The translations under genes and the position numbers were made by a program. From the NCBI GenBank assembly GCA_030446005.1, contig JASUSP010000018.1:1-35856 (forward strand): DNA of 35,856 nt, read 5' to 3'. Every line of letters begins with the position of its first letter. Positions within the stretch are counted from its first letter, which is position 1. The notes under the pieces were generated by a model, which was not told where the DNA came from, searched no databases, and saw nothing but the letters and a program-made list of their open reading frames with translations. Origin of the DNA: Tepidanaerobacteraceae bacterium (GTDB taxonomy: Bacteria > Bacillota > Thermosediminibacteria > Thermosediminibacterales > Thermosediminibacteraceae). Below, piece after piece: positions 18,920 through 26,836 of this stretch.

Positions 18920-19309
18920 ATGAAAGAAGCTATCTTGACCACAGGTAGAAGGAAGACTTCCGTTGCCAAGGTGTGGTTGACACCAGGGACCGGCAAGATA
19001 CTTATAAACAAGAGGGCTTTTGAAGAATACTTTCCCCTTGAGGCACTGAGGAGCGATGTTTTAAAACCCCTGGTGGTCACCAACACTTTGGGCAAGTTCG
19101 ACATAATAGCCAGCGTTAAGGGCGGCGGCATATCGGGGCAGGCCGGTGCGGTAAGACACGGCATTGCAAGAGCTTTGGTGCAGGTGGACGAAGCGTACAG
19201 GCCGATGCTGAAAAAAGAGGGGTTGCTCACCCGCGATCCCCGAATGGTCGAAAGGAAAAAGTACGGCCTCAAGAAAGCTCGTCGTGCACCGCAGTTTTCC
19301 AAGAGGTAA
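18920..19309 (+). CDS. rpsI: 30S ribosomal protein S9 (uS9)
   Basis: The 129-residue protein has the opening [20 protein letters not shown], the signature [19 protein letters not shown] and the C-terminal [12 protein letters not shown] tail, whose last residues contact P-site tRNA. An in-frame TTG at 18914 directly abuts the AAGGAGG site (18907-18913), so the ATG at 18920 is chosen. An intrinsic terminator follows immediately. Confidence 0.97.
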   Translation: MKEAILTTGRRKTSVAKVWLTPGTGKILINKRAFEEYFPLEALRSDVLKPLVVTNTLGKFDIIASVKGGGISGQAGAVRHGIARALVQVDEAYRPMLKKEGLLTRDPRMVERKKYGLKKARRAPQFSKR

Positions 19310-19338
19310 AGAAGGACGTAGTCCTTCTTTTTTTTTTT
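19308..19338 (+). terminator. Intrinsic terminator after rpsI
   Basis: A ten-base-pair stem, AAAGAAGGAC (19308-19317) with GTCCTTCTTT (19321-19330), closes a three-base GTA loop and runs into a T tract to 19338. It begins at the rpsI stop codon. It ends the long plus-strand ribosomal region. Confidence 0.9.
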
Positions 19339-19378
19339 GACGCTGATAATTCTTTATATATTTTGACAAACTATAACT

Positions 19379-19406
19379 GGACAAAAATCTTATAAATATA
19401 TAGAAT
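19379..19406 (+). promoter_or_regulatory. Candidate promoter for trxB
   Basis: TGGACA (19379-19384) and TAGAAT (19401-19406) are separated by 16 bases, giving a start about 35 bases before the trxB ATG. A perfect TTGACA lies at 19363-19368, but its nearest good -10 (TATAAA at 19391) is 22 bases away. A promoter must lie in this AT-rich spacer because a terminator precedes it. The exact boxes are uncertain. Confidence 0.45.
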
Positions 19407-19449
19407 TAAATCAGATTCAAATTAATAGCATTTTTTAGGAGGGAACAGC

Positions 19450-20370
19450 ATGTATGACCTTGCTATAATTGGTGCAGGTCCTGCCGGACTTTCGGCCGCC
19501 ATTTACGGTGCCAGAGCCAGGCTTTCCACAGTAATTATCGAAAAGATGTATCCGGGTGGCCAGGCTGCGATTACGGACATTATCGAAAACTACCCCGGAT
19601 TTACCGAAGGTATAGGCGGGGCGGAGCTCACCGAGGCCATGAAAAAGCAGGCCGAAAGATTCGGCGCCCAGTTTTTAAACGGCGAAGTGGAAAAAATTGA
19701 AAAACAAAACGAAAAGTTTTTGTTGCACCTCAAAAATGAGACCATAGAGGCAAAGACGGTCGTGCTTGCGATGGGAGCCCAGGCGCGAAGGCTGGGCGTA
19801 AAAGGCGAAAAGGAGTTTACCGGCAAAGGGGTATCGTACTGCGCTACCTGCGATGGAGCCTTCTATACGGACAGGACCGTAATGGTCGTAGGCGGCGGCG
19901 ATACGGCCATTGAAGAGGCTCTTTTTCTCACCCACTTTGCCAGGAGCGTGACCGTAGTGCACCGCAGAAACGAACTTAGGGCCACAAAAATCCTGCAGGA
20001 AAGGGCTTTTAAAAACGAAAAGATTAAATTTATCTGGGATTCGGTGGTGGAGGAAATAAAGGGCGCCGATGCCGTGCAGGAGGTCGTGGTGAAAAACGTG
20101 AAAACCGGGGAGAAGACTTCTATTCCGGTGGACGGCATCTTTGTTGCTATAGGTTGGGACCCCAACACCGCCATTGTAAGGGATATGGTCAAGCTCAACG
20201 AAAAGGGATACATAGTCACCGATGAAAACATGGCAACCGGCGTGCCCGGGCTTTTCGCGGCCGGAGACATAAGGGAAAAGTCCCTGCGCCAGGTGGTAAC
20301 TGCAGTGGCCGACGGAGCGGTGGCGGCGGTTTCGGCCGAAAAGTACTTGGAAGAGCACCAGATGAGGTAA
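19450..20370 (+). CDS. trxB: Thioredoxin reductase (NADPH, FAD)
   Basis: This enzyme passes electrons from NADPH through FAD and a redox disulfide to thioredoxin. The 306-residue protein has the FAD motif GAGPAGLSAAIYGARA (8-23), the redox pair CATC (131-134), the nucleotide motif GGGDTAIEEA (148-157) and HRRNELR (171-177), whose arginines favour NADPH. The FAD-binding end is GLFAAGDIREK. The ATG follows AGGAGGGAACAGC. The gene is monocistronic, between the rpsI terminator and a terminator shared with the his operon. No thioredoxin gene is in the window. Confidence 0.93.
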   Translation: MYDLAIIGAGPAGLSAAIYGARARLSTVIIEKMYPGGQAAITDIIENYPGFTEGIGGAELTEAMKKQAERFGAQFLNGEVEKIEKQNEKFLLHLKNETIEAKTVVLAMGAQARRLGVKGEKEFTGKGVSYCATCDGAFYTDRTVMVVGGGDTAIEEALFLTHFARSVTVVHRRNELRATKILQERAFKNEKIKFIWDSVVEEIKGADAVQEVVVKNVKTGEKTSIPVDGIFVAIGWDPNTAIVRDMVKLNEKGYIVTDENMATGVPGLFAAGDIREKSLRQVVTAVADGAVAAVSAEKYLEEHQMR

Positions 20371-20557
20371 AGTAGCTTAACAAGGGAAAATGAAAAAGTT
20401 GCATGGGAGAAGACTAAAGAGCGTAGATAAGAGCGCTTTTGGAGTGGGTTTAGGAATATCAGGGAATGAAAAAAGTATAAAATATAGATAAAAGCATTGA
20501 TTGATTGGATTGATTTTAGAGACATCGGGGAATAAGCCTTAAAAATAAAAAAAGTAA

Positions 20558-20598
20558 AAAAAAAGGATTATGGTGTTTTGAACCATAATCCTTTTTTT
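20558..20598. terminator. Bidirectional intrinsic terminator between trxB and the his operon
   Basis: The 17-base arm AAAAAAAGGATTATGGT (20558-20574) pairs perfectly with ACCATAATCCTTTTTTT (20582-20598) around a seven-base loop. Each strand reads a hairpin followed by a T run, so it can stop transcription from trxB on the plus strand and from hisIE on the minus strand. The distal arm overlaps the hisIE stop codon. Confidence 0.9.
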
Positions 20599-21214
20599 AA
20601 CGTCTGTGACGGGATATCAGTTCATCGATGAGGTCGCTTAACCCCATGTCTTCCTCTACCAAAGCCATCATTAAGTGAAAAAGTAGATCCGCGCCTTCGT
20701 AGGCAATTTCCCGGTTGTCTTTATTTTTAGATGCGATTATAAATTCGCCCGCTTCCTCGGCCACTTTTTTTAAAATCCTGTCCTTTCCTTCGGAAAAGAG
20801 CTTTGAAGTATAGGAACCTTCTTTCTTAACTTCTTTCCTTTGCCTTAAAAGGTCTTCCAGATAATAAAGGAAATTACCCTTTGGGAAACTGGATTCCAAA
20901 ATTTTATTGAAAAAACAGCTTTTTTTGCCGGTATGACACGTCGGGCCCAGGGGTTTGGCCATAATCAACAAGGCATCGCAATCGCAGTCGGCGTAGACGG
21001 CCTTTACTTTCAGGTAATTCCCGGAAGTTTCACCCTTAAGCCAAAGTTTTTTGCGCTCCCGGCTGTAAAAATGTACAAGGCCGGTCTCCAGCGTTTTTTC
21101 AAAAGCTTCTTCATTTTGGTAGCCCAGCATGAGCACTTCGAAGGTCGCTTCATCCTGTACTACTACCGGCACAAGGCCCGAAAGATCTTTCTTTAAATCT
21201 TCAAATTTCAACAA
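20597..21214 (-). CDS. hisIE: Bifunctional phosphoribosyl-AMP cyclohydrolase / phosphoribosyl-ATP pyrophosphatase
   Basis: This fusion carries out steps 2 and 3 of histidine synthesis. The N-terminal HisI domain (about residues 1-115) has [11 protein letters not shown], the zinc and magnesium motif DCDCDALL and [11 protein letters not shown]. The C-terminal HisE domain (about 118-205) has the MazG-like helices with [16 protein letters not shown] and [17 protein letters not shown]. The start appears to be TTG at 21214 (or the adjacent TTG at 21211), with only a distant GGGGGT site. It overlaps hisF by 14 bases and is last in the his operon. Confidence 0.95.
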   Translation of the reverse strand: MLKFEDLKKDLSGLVPVVVQDEATFEVLMLGYQNEEAFEKTLETGLVHFYSRERKKLWLKGETSGNYLKVKAVYADCDCDALLIMAKPLGPTCHTGKKSCFFNKILESSFPKGNFLYYLEDLLRQRKEVKKEGSYTSKLFSEGKDRILKKVAEEAGEFIIASKNKDNREIAYEGADLLFHLMMALVEEDMGLSDLIDELISRHRR

Positions 21215-21965
21215 GGCGAACCGGTACCCCCTTTTCCTGCAGGAATTTTTTCGCCTCGCTTACGGTGCATGAGCCGTAATGAAAGATAGAGGCGGCGAGG
21301 ACGGCATCTGCTCCACCCAAAGTAAGGGCCTCGTAAAGGTGCTCAAGGCAACCGGCACCGCCGGAAGCTATAACGGGGATTTTGACGCTGCAAGTTATGA
21401 GTCCCAAAAGTTCAAGGTCGTAGCCCTTCTTCGTCCCGTCCCTGTCCATGCTGGTGAGGAGTATTTCGCCGGCGCCCAACGATTCGACCTCTTTTGCCCA
21501 GGATACCGCATCCATTCCGGTGGGAGTTCTCCCGCCGTCGATGTAAACTTCATAGAACTTTCCGTTAAATTTTGCGTCTATCGCCACGACAATGCATTGG
21601 CTGCCGAAAGTCATAGCTCCTCTTTTAATCAGGCTCCTGTCCCTTACAGCGGCGGAATTTATCGAAACTTTATCGGCACCCGCCCTTAAAATGGCCCTTA
21701 TATCCTCGATATCCGATATGCCACCGCCGATCGTGAAGGGAATGAACACCTTTTCCGCCGTCCTCCTGCAAAGTTCGACCACCGTCTTTCTTTTTTCGTA
21801 AGAAGCGGTGATATCAAGAAAGACCAGCTCGTCGGCTCCGGCCTCATCGTAAAACGCCGCAAGTTCTACGGGGTCTCCGGCATCCCTCAGCGATAAAAAC
21901 TCGACCCCTTTCACCACCCGGTTGTCCTTGACGTCAAGGCAGGGAATTATTCTTTTGGTCAGCAT
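21201..21965 (-). CDS. hisF: Imidazole glycerol phosphate synthase, cyclase subunit HisF
   Basis: HisF uses ammonia from HisH to close the imidazole ring, releasing IGP and AICAR. The 254-residue TIM barrel begins [20 protein letters not shown], with the catalytic aspartate in CLDV. The second catalytic aspartate is in [12 protein letters not shown]. Phosphate-binding loops [11 protein letters not shown] and [14 protein letters not shown] are present. It overlaps hisA by 32 bases and hisIE by 14, which suggests coupled translation through the operon. Confidence 0.97.
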   Translation of the reverse strand: MLTKRIIPCLDVKDNRVVKGVEFLSLRDAGDPVELAAFYDEAGADELVFLDITASYEKRKTVVELCRRTAEKVFIPFTIGGGISDIEDIRAILRAGADKVSINSAAVRDRSLIKRGAMTFGSQCIVVAIDAKFNGKFYEVYIDGGRTPTGMDAVSWAKEVESLGAGEILLTSMDRDGTKKGYDLELLGLITCSVKIPVIASGGAGCLEHLYEALTLGGADAVLAASIFHYGSCTVSEAKKFLQEKGVPVRLVEI

Positions 21966-22662
21966 AAGAAAGCACCTCTTTTATCCTTATCGTCCCCTCG
22001 TAAAGCGCCTTTCCTATTATCACGCCTGAAATTCGGGGAATTAAAAGTAAAACTTTTACGTCATTTTCGTCCCTTATGCCTCCGGAATAGATTATCCTGC
22101 CCCATAGCTTTGATATTAACGTTTCTATCCTTGCCTTTTCGAGGCCGGAGAGAGTTCCGTCGAGGTCGGTGTCGGTAACGACAAAACCCGAAGGTCCGGT
22201 ACTTTCCAGAACATCTTTTACCTTTTCAAAAGGGAGCGAACTTTCCCAGCCCTTTATCGCAAGCTCGTTACCCTTAAAATCAAGGGCTAAAAAAAGTTTA
22301 TCCGCCAATATTTCCCTGGCCTTAAAAAGGAAATCCGCAGAGGTGAGGGCTTTTGTTCCCACTATTATTCTGTCGACCCCCGTATCTTTTAACATTTTCA
22401 CCGCCTCAATGCTTCTTATTCCTCCGCCAACCTGTATCATGCCCGTAAATATTTTGCGGATTTCCAGAATGGTATCGATATTTTTCGGGACGCCTTCAAA
22501 GGCACCGTCTAAGTCCACCAAGTGGAGATATCTTATTCCCATATCCTGCCATTTCCTTGCAAACTCCACCGCATCGCCGTACACTTTGGCTGTGCTCCTA
22601 TCACCTTTATACAACCGGACGGCCTTTTTTCCCATTATGTCAATGGCCGCAATTATTTCCAT
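21934..22662 (-). CDS. hisA: ProFAR isomerase HisA
   Basis: HisA carries out the Amadori rearrangement of ProFAR to PRFAR. The 242-residue TIM barrel has the first catalytic aspartate in [17 protein letters not shown], the [12 protein letters not shown] loop, the second aspartate region [12 protein letters not shown] and the C-terminal [12 protein letters not shown]. The ATG at 22662 follows GGGAGGATTGTAT. A TTG two codons upstream (22668) is a weaker alternative. It overlaps hisH by 23 bases and hisF by 32. Confidence 0.96.
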   Translation of the reverse strand: MEIIAAIDIMGKKAVRLYKGDRSTAKVYGDAVEFARKWQDMGIRYLHLVDLDGAFEGVPKNIDTILEIRKIFTGMIQVGGGIRSIEAVKMLKDTGVDRIIVGTKALTSADFLFKAREILADKLFLALDFKGNELAIKGWESSLPFEKVKDVLESTGPSGFVVTDTDLDGTLSGLEKARIETLISKLWGRIIYSGGIRDENDVKVLLLIPRISGVIIGKALYEGTIRIKEVLSYADQKNNSLP

Positions 22663-23266
22663 ATACAATCCTCCCGAAGTTTTCTAAAATCTTAAGCCCC
22701 TTTTTGCCGCTTTTTTCTGGGTGAAACTGAAAAGCATAGATGTTTTCAAATTCTACAGCTGAGACGAACTTATACTGATAACTGGAAATGCCTAAAGCAA
22801 AAGGTGAATATTCTTTTAAAAAGGGGAGGTAATATGAATGGACGAAATAAAAAAACTCCTCGGCATTAAGGCCTCTTGCGATGGGCGAACTTTTTACAAA
22901 CGAAACAGAATTCCACCCCATGTGGGGGACTTTGACATCGCCTTTAAAAAGGATAAACCTCCCGGGAAACTTTGAAAACCCGGAATATTCGGGGCTTTCC
23001 TCACTTCCTTCGAAAAGAAGCTGCATGCCGAGGCAGATTCCAAGGAAAGGTTTTTCGGCGAGTGCATCTTTTATGGCCTGCCATAGGCCGCGGCTCTTTA
23101 TATTGGCCACGGCCTGCCCGAAATTTCCCACGCCCGGCAGCACCACGCCTTTTGCCTCTTTGATTTCGCTTTCTTCCGATACTATCCTGGCTTCGAAACC
23201 CAGGTGAGTAAAAGCTTTTTGGACGCTCATCAGGTTTCCCATACCGTAATCTACAATGGCTATCAT
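22640..23266 (-). CDS. hisH: Imidazole glycerol phosphate synthase, glutaminase subunit HisH
   Basis: HisH hydrolyses glutamine and channels ammonia to HisF. The 208-residue class I amidotransferase has the opening IAIVDYGMGNLMSV, the nucleophile cysteine in GICLGMQLLFEGSEE and the catalytic histidine and glutamate in FQFHPEKSG. The ATG directly abuts the hisB stop (TAAATG). No strong separate ribosome-binding site is seen, consistent with reinitiation after hisB. Confidence 0.96.
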   Translation of the reverse strand: MIAIVDYGMGNLMSVQKAFTHLGFEARIVSEESEIKEAKGVVLPGVGNFGQAVANIKSRGLWQAIKDALAEKPFLGICLGMQLLFEGSEESPEYSGFSKFPGRFILFKGDVKVPHMGWNSVSFVKSSPIARGLNAEEFFYFVHSYYLPFLKEYSPFALGISSYQYKFVSAVEFENIYAFQFHPEKSGKKGLKILENFGRIVYGNNCGH

Positions 23267-23842
23267 TTAAATCACGCCCTTGGTGGAAGGTATCCTGTCG
23301 TCGTAGAGTGCTTTTGCCGTTTTCAGACACATTCCGAGCCCCTTGAAGGCCGATTCCATGATATGATGGCCGTTTTCGCCGGACAGGCCCTTTATGTGAA
23401 GGGTCAGCTCCCCGCCTCTTACGAATCCCAGGAAAAATTCCTTAAAACTTTCGCCTTTTACCTTTCCCACCCATTCGGGAACGGGAAGATCGTAATTAAG
23501 GTGGGGCCTTCCAGAAAGGTCGAGGCTCACCAGAACCAATGCCTCATCCATGGGTACTGCCGACCATCCGAATCTGGCTATGCCCCTTTTATCCCCCAGG
23601 GCATCCTTTAAGGCCCGGCCCAGCACGATGCCCGTATCTTCCATCAGGTGGTGTTCGTCTACCTCCAAATCCCCCGATGCATGGGTTTCCAGGTCTATTT
23701 TTGAAAAAAAACAAAAAAGGGAAAGGAAATGGTTGAAAATCCCTATCGGAGTTTTTACGGTACTTTTACCGCTGCCGTCTAGATTCAAAACCACTTTAAT
23801 TTGAGTTTCGGTCGTTATTCTTTCTAATGCCGCGGTTCGCAT
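23267..23842 (-). CDS. hisB: Imidazoleglycerol-phosphate dehydratase HisB
   Basis: This monofunctional dehydratase converts IGP to imidazole acetol phosphate. The 191-residue protein has the manganese-binding pattern VDEHHLMEDTG and a second SGENGHHIMESAFKGLG. The first histidine motif reads GIFNHFLSL; many homologues have DH where this has NH, but the histidine is kept. There is no phosphatase domain, as usual in Firmicutes. It overlaps the 3' end of hisD by 19 bases. Confidence 0.95.
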   Translation of the reverse strand: MRTAALERITTETQIKVVLNLDGSGKSTVKTPIGIFNHFLSLFCFFSKIDLETHASGDLEVDEHHLMEDTGIVLGRALKDALGDKRGIARFGWSAVPMDEALVLVSLDLSGRPHLNYDLPVPEWVGKVKGESFKEFFLGFVRGGELTLHIKGLSGENGHHIMESAFKGLGMCLKTAKALYDDRIPSTKGVI

Positions 23843-25125
23843 CCCGCAAATTCCCTCCCGTTTCTAATTTTTAACGAAAGATGATGGGCCGGTAGGCCTT
23901 CGGCTTTAGCAATTTCGCCGGCACAGGGAGAAAGGGCATAAAAGCCTGCCGGAGTTACCGAGATTAGACTCGTTGCCTTCATGAAATCCTCGGTGGAAAG
24001 TCCCGAAGAAAACCGCGATGTTCCGCCGGTAGGCAGGACGTGGCTCGGACCTGCGATGTAATCGCCTAAGGACTCGGCTGAGAAAGGTCCGAGAAAGACG
24101 GCTCCAGCATTCTTTATATATCCGATATAAGCCCGGGGATTTTCTACCATAAGTTCCAAATGCTCCGGAGCGATTCGGTTTGAGATTTCAATGGCCTCAT
24201 ATACGTCTTTTACCTTAACGGCTCCACCCCATTTAGAGAGCGACGAAGAGGCGGTCTTTCCGCTTTCGAGGGTGGCAAGGAAGGACTCCAGAGCGACTCT
24301 TACTTCTTCTATTAAACTTTCGTCGCAGGACAGGAGTATTGAAGTGGAATTTTCATCGTGTTCCGCCTGTGCAAGCAAATCGGCGGCCACCCACCGGGGA
24401 TTGGCCGAGTTGTCGGCTATCACCACCACTTCTGAAGGACCGGCAAAGCCGTCAATTCCTACTACGCCCGATACTTCGCGTTTGGCTTCTGCCACATATA
24501 CGTTGCCTGGCCCCACTATTTTGTCGACTTTTGGAATGGTGTCCGTGCCGTAGGCGAGGGCGAAAATGGCCTGAGCACCCCCTACCGTGTAAAGCTCCGT
24601 TACGTTGCATAACTTTAAGGCGTACAAAATGGCGGGATGCGGGGGTTCGGCTTTAGGCGGCGTGACTGCGACTATTTTTTTAACACCTGCCACCAGCGCC
24701 GGCACTATGTTCATGAGGACGGACGAAGGGTAGGCGGCGCTGCCTCCGGGTATATAAACGCCGACGCTCTCAATAGGTATATAAATCTTTCCGATGAGGT
24801 TGCCGTAATCGTCGAAGAAAAGTTTGTTCTGGGGTTTTATCTTTTCATGAAAATCAAAAATCCTTTTAAAAGCCAGGTCAAGTGCCTCTTTTAAAGAAGG
24901 TGAGATGTACCTTTCGCTTTCTTCAATCCCCTTTGCCGGGAACTTCATGGTATTTTTGCTTAAATTTACCCCGTCCAGTTCCAAAGAAAGCTTAATTAAG
25001 GCATCGTCTCCGGAAGTGAGCACCATTTCTTTTATTTTTTTCACTGCAATGCGGGCTTTTTCAAAATTTTGTTCCCTTTTTCCCAATCGCGTAAAAAGCT
25101 CATCTTCTGTGATGGCCGGAAACAT
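23824..25125 (-). CDS. hisD: Histidinol dehydrogenase HisD
   Basis: HisD makes histidine from histidinol in two NAD-dependent oxidations. The 433-residue protein has the substrate and cofactor region GVYIPGGSAAYPSSVLMN, the signature region DGFAGPSEVVVIADNSANP, the zinc-ligand stretch LAQAEHDENSTS and the catalytic GPSHVLPTGGTSRF. Length is normal. The ATG at 25125 follows GGAGTGTGATGA. It overlaps hisG by 26 bases. In many operons hisC would follow; here hisB does. Confidence 0.97.
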   Translation of the reverse strand: MFPAITEDELFTRLGKREQNFEKARIAVKKIKEMVLTSGDDALIKLSLELDGVNLSKNTMKFPAKGIEESERYISPSLKEALDLAFKRIFDFHEKIKPQNKLFFDDYGNLIGKIYIPIESVGVYIPGGSAAYPSSVLMNIVPALVAGVKKIVAVTPPKAEPPHPAILYALKLCNVTELYTVGGAQAIFALAYGTDTIPKVDKIVGPGNVYVAEAKREVSGVVGIDGFAGPSEVVVIADNSANPRWVAADLLAQAEHDENSTSILLSCDESLIEEVRVALESFLATLESGKTASSSLSKWGGAVKVKDVYEAIEISNRIAPEHLELMVENPRAYIGYIKNAGAVFLGPFSAESLGDYIAGPSHVLPTGGTSRFSSGLSTEDFMKATSLISVTPAGFYALSPCAGEIAKAEGLPAHHLSLKIRNGREFAGCEPRH

Positions 25126-25765
25126 TCATCACACTCCTTTCCTCGATGTAAAAACGGGCTTTTTCAAAAAAATCAAGCATCACGTCCCTTTTTAGCTTCC
25201 AGCTGAAGGGATTGGCGATGAGCCGTGCGGAGGACGAAAAAAGAGGTTTTATTATGAAAAGGTTGTTTTCTTTTAATGTCCTGCCGGTGGCTACCAGGTC
25301 TACAATGTAAGTCGAAAGTCCGAGCAATGGCGCGAGTTCTATGTGGCCGTGCAACTTTATTATCCTTGCCCTTATCCCCTCTTTTGAGAGGAAGTGGGAA
25401 GCAAGATTGGGATACTTTGTGGCGACCCTTACGTTATTTAAAAACTTTGGGTCGTCCTTTTCTTTTCCGGCAAGACAGAGGGTGCACCGCCCGTATCTTA
25501 AATCCAAAAGTTCCATTACGTTCGGCTTCATCTCGGCAATTACGTCTTTCCCCACTATCCCGAAATCGGCAGCCCCGTGCTCGACGTATACGGGGACGTC
25601 GAAGTTTCTCGTTACGACGACTTTCATCTTTGCTCTCGTGTCCGTAAATATGAGCTTTCGGTTTTCGTCTTTCAGCTGATTTGCCGGGAAGCCGATGTAG
25701 TCGAGAAGTTTCAGACTTTCATCAAAAAGGTTGCCCTTAGGTACAGCTACGGTTAAGTACTCCAC
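25100..25765 (-). CDS. hisG: ATP phosphoribosyltransferase catalytic subunit, short form
   Basis: HisG catalyses the first step, joining ATP and PRPP. The 221-residue protein lacks the C-terminal regulatory domain of long HisG, so it needs HisZ, which is encoded just upstream. It has AVPKGNLFDESLKLLDYIGF at the N terminus, DFGIVGKDVIAE, and the PRPP-binding region IVDLVATGRTLKENNL. The start is GTG at 25765 after TAGGAGGAATACAAA. The C terminus (about ten residues, ending SGHHRR) overlaps hisD. Confidence 0.96.
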   Translation of the reverse strand: MEYLTVAVPKGNLFDESLKLLDYIGFPANQLKDENRKLIFTDTRAKMKVVVTRNFDVPVYVEHGAADFGIVGKDVIAEMKPNVMELLDLRYGRCTLCLAGKEKDDPKFLNNVRVATKYPNLASHFLSKEGIRARIIKLHGHIELAPLLGLSTYIVDLVATGRTLKENNLFIIKPLFSSSARLIANPFSWKLKRDVMLDFFEKARFYIEERSVMNVSGHHRR

Positions 25766-25777
25766 TTTGTATTCCTC

Positions 25778-26689
25778 CTACAAACCCAGGATGTAATTTA
25801 AATTCAGAGCTATTCCGAATCCATTTTTGTCAATGCCAAGCATTTTCGATAAAAAACCGTAACGGCCACCCTTGCCAATAGACGTTTTGTTTTGGTCGTA
25901 AATTTCGATAATGGGGCCTGTGTAGTAGTCGAAATCGAGGACGAGGGAGGGGTCGAAATCCACCGGAATATCAAAAAGGCTATTCTTTAACTTTTCCAGG
26001 AAATTTTCCATTTCGGGCCTAAAATCGACGGAATTCTTTCCGGACAAGAGGACGTCAAATAAATCCTCCCGTTGTTCGGGGAAGAGGGTTGAAGCTAGTT
26101 CGTTAAGCATTATAAAATCTCTGCACTTTATGGCATGAAGGATTTTTTCAAGGCTTTCCGCGGGGAGATGTTCGGCTGAAAGCAATCTTTTTAAGTATTC
26201 CGCCTCCGAAACCGAAATTCTGAAGCCTTTTACACCGGTTCCTTTTAAAAACTCAAAAATGCCCTCAATTAATTCTATTTCACCATCCACGTCTCCTCCT
26301 ATTATCTCTGCGCCGAACTGGATGATCTCCCTCGGCCTTCCCATGGACCCTTCGAAAAAACGAAAAACGCTTCCGCAGTAGAAGACCTTGAGAGGGAAGG
26401 AAATTTTTTCCGAGTTCATCTTTAAAAAGCGGGCTAGGGAAGTTGTGTAGTCCCACCTGAGCGCCAGTATATCGCCGGTTTTGTCTATGAATTTAAAAAT
26501 TTTGTTTTTTGGCACAAGGGAAAAATCGGAAAGCTCGTAGTTTTCTATGAGCGACGGGGAAAATTCTCGGTATCCCTTATTTACGAAGATATCCGCGAAA
26601 TTGTTTTCAAGCCTTCTTTTCGCGGCTGCTTTTTCGAATTCCAGGTCGAAAAAACCCGCCGGCAGCGAAAGTTCGTTTTTTAAATTCAT
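25778..26689 (-). CDS. hisZ: ATP phosphoribosyltransferase regulatory subunit HisZ, compact form
   Basis: HisZ is a catalytically dead paralogue of histidyl-tRNA synthetase that assembles with short HisG and mediates histidine feedback. The 303-residue protein has class II synthetase-like features: ILALRWDYTTSLARFL, YCGSVFRFFEGSMGRPREI, GAEIIGG and the C-terminal KGGRYGFLSKMLG. It lacks the HisRS anticodon-binding domain. It is shorter than many HisZ proteins (often 320-400 residues). The ATG is near an AAGGAGATGGTGG site. It is first in the his operon. Confidence 0.93.
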   Translation of the reverse strand: MNLKNELSLPAGFFDLEFEKAAAKRRLENNFADIFVNKGYREFSPSLIENYELSDFSLVPKNKIFKFIDKTGDILALRWDYTTSLARFLKMNSEKISFPLKVFYCGSVFRFFEGSMGRPREIIQFGAEIIGGDVDGEIELIEGIFEFLKGTGVKGFRISVSEAEYLKRLLSAEHLPAESLEKILHAIKCRDFIMLNELASTLFPEQREDLFDVLLSGKNSVDFRPEMENFLEKLKNSLFDIPVDFDPSLVLDFDYYTGPIIEIYDQNKTSIGKGGRYGFLSKMLGIDKNGFGIALNLNYILGL

Positions 26690-26715
26690 GCCACCATCTC
26701 CTTTTATATTTTAAC

Positions 26716-26744
26716 ATAGTAATATATTAAATTAAAAAAATCAA
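26716..26744 (-). promoter_or_regulatory. Candidate promoter of the his operon
   Basis: Read on the minus strand, TTGATT (26739-26744) and TACTAT (26716-26721) are separated by 17 bases. Transcription would begin near 26709, about 20 bases before the hisZ ATG. The leader is too short for a T-box or attenuator, so control is probably at initiation. The upstream flank is very AT-rich and could act as an UP element. Confidence 0.6.
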
Positions 26745-26777
26745 GGTGTTTTTTAAAAATTTATATAAAAAATTTTA

Positions 26778-26815
26778 GTTGCATATATATGCGATAATAT
26801 GTATAATTATAATAA
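26778..26815 (+). promoter_or_regulatory. argF promoter within two ARG-box-like palindromes
   Basis: TTGCAT (26779-26784) and TATAAT (26802-26807) are 17 bases apart, a near-consensus promoter for argF-argG-argH. Each box lies inside a palindrome: GCATATATATGC (26781-26792) and TATAATTATA (26802-26811), centred 20 bases apart. As 18-base units (26778-26795 and 26798-26815) they are separated by 2 bases, the layout of tandem ArgR/AhrC boxes. The first unit matches the general pattern TGnATwwwwATnCA except for its last base; the second matches mainly in its left half. ArgR binding is inferred. Confidence 0.6.
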
Positions 26816-26836
26816 CAAATCAAGGGGGTGAATCTG

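Noticed and set aside
19363-19396. TTGACA with TATAAA as the trxB promoter
   Set aside because: The 22-base spacing is too long for sigma-A; another pair nearby fits better.
19675-20525. Two overlapping minus-strand open frames opposite trxB
   Set aside because: Both are antisense to a full-length thioredoxin reductase, and the upstream terminator and promoters do not fit them.
22169-22687. Plus-strand open frame of 172 codons opposite hisA
   Set aside because: It is the antisense shadow of hisA in a tightly overlapping operon.
26690-26836. T-box or attenuator for the his operon
   Set aside because: The predicted leader is about 20 bases, with no room for a specifier loop or antiterminator.
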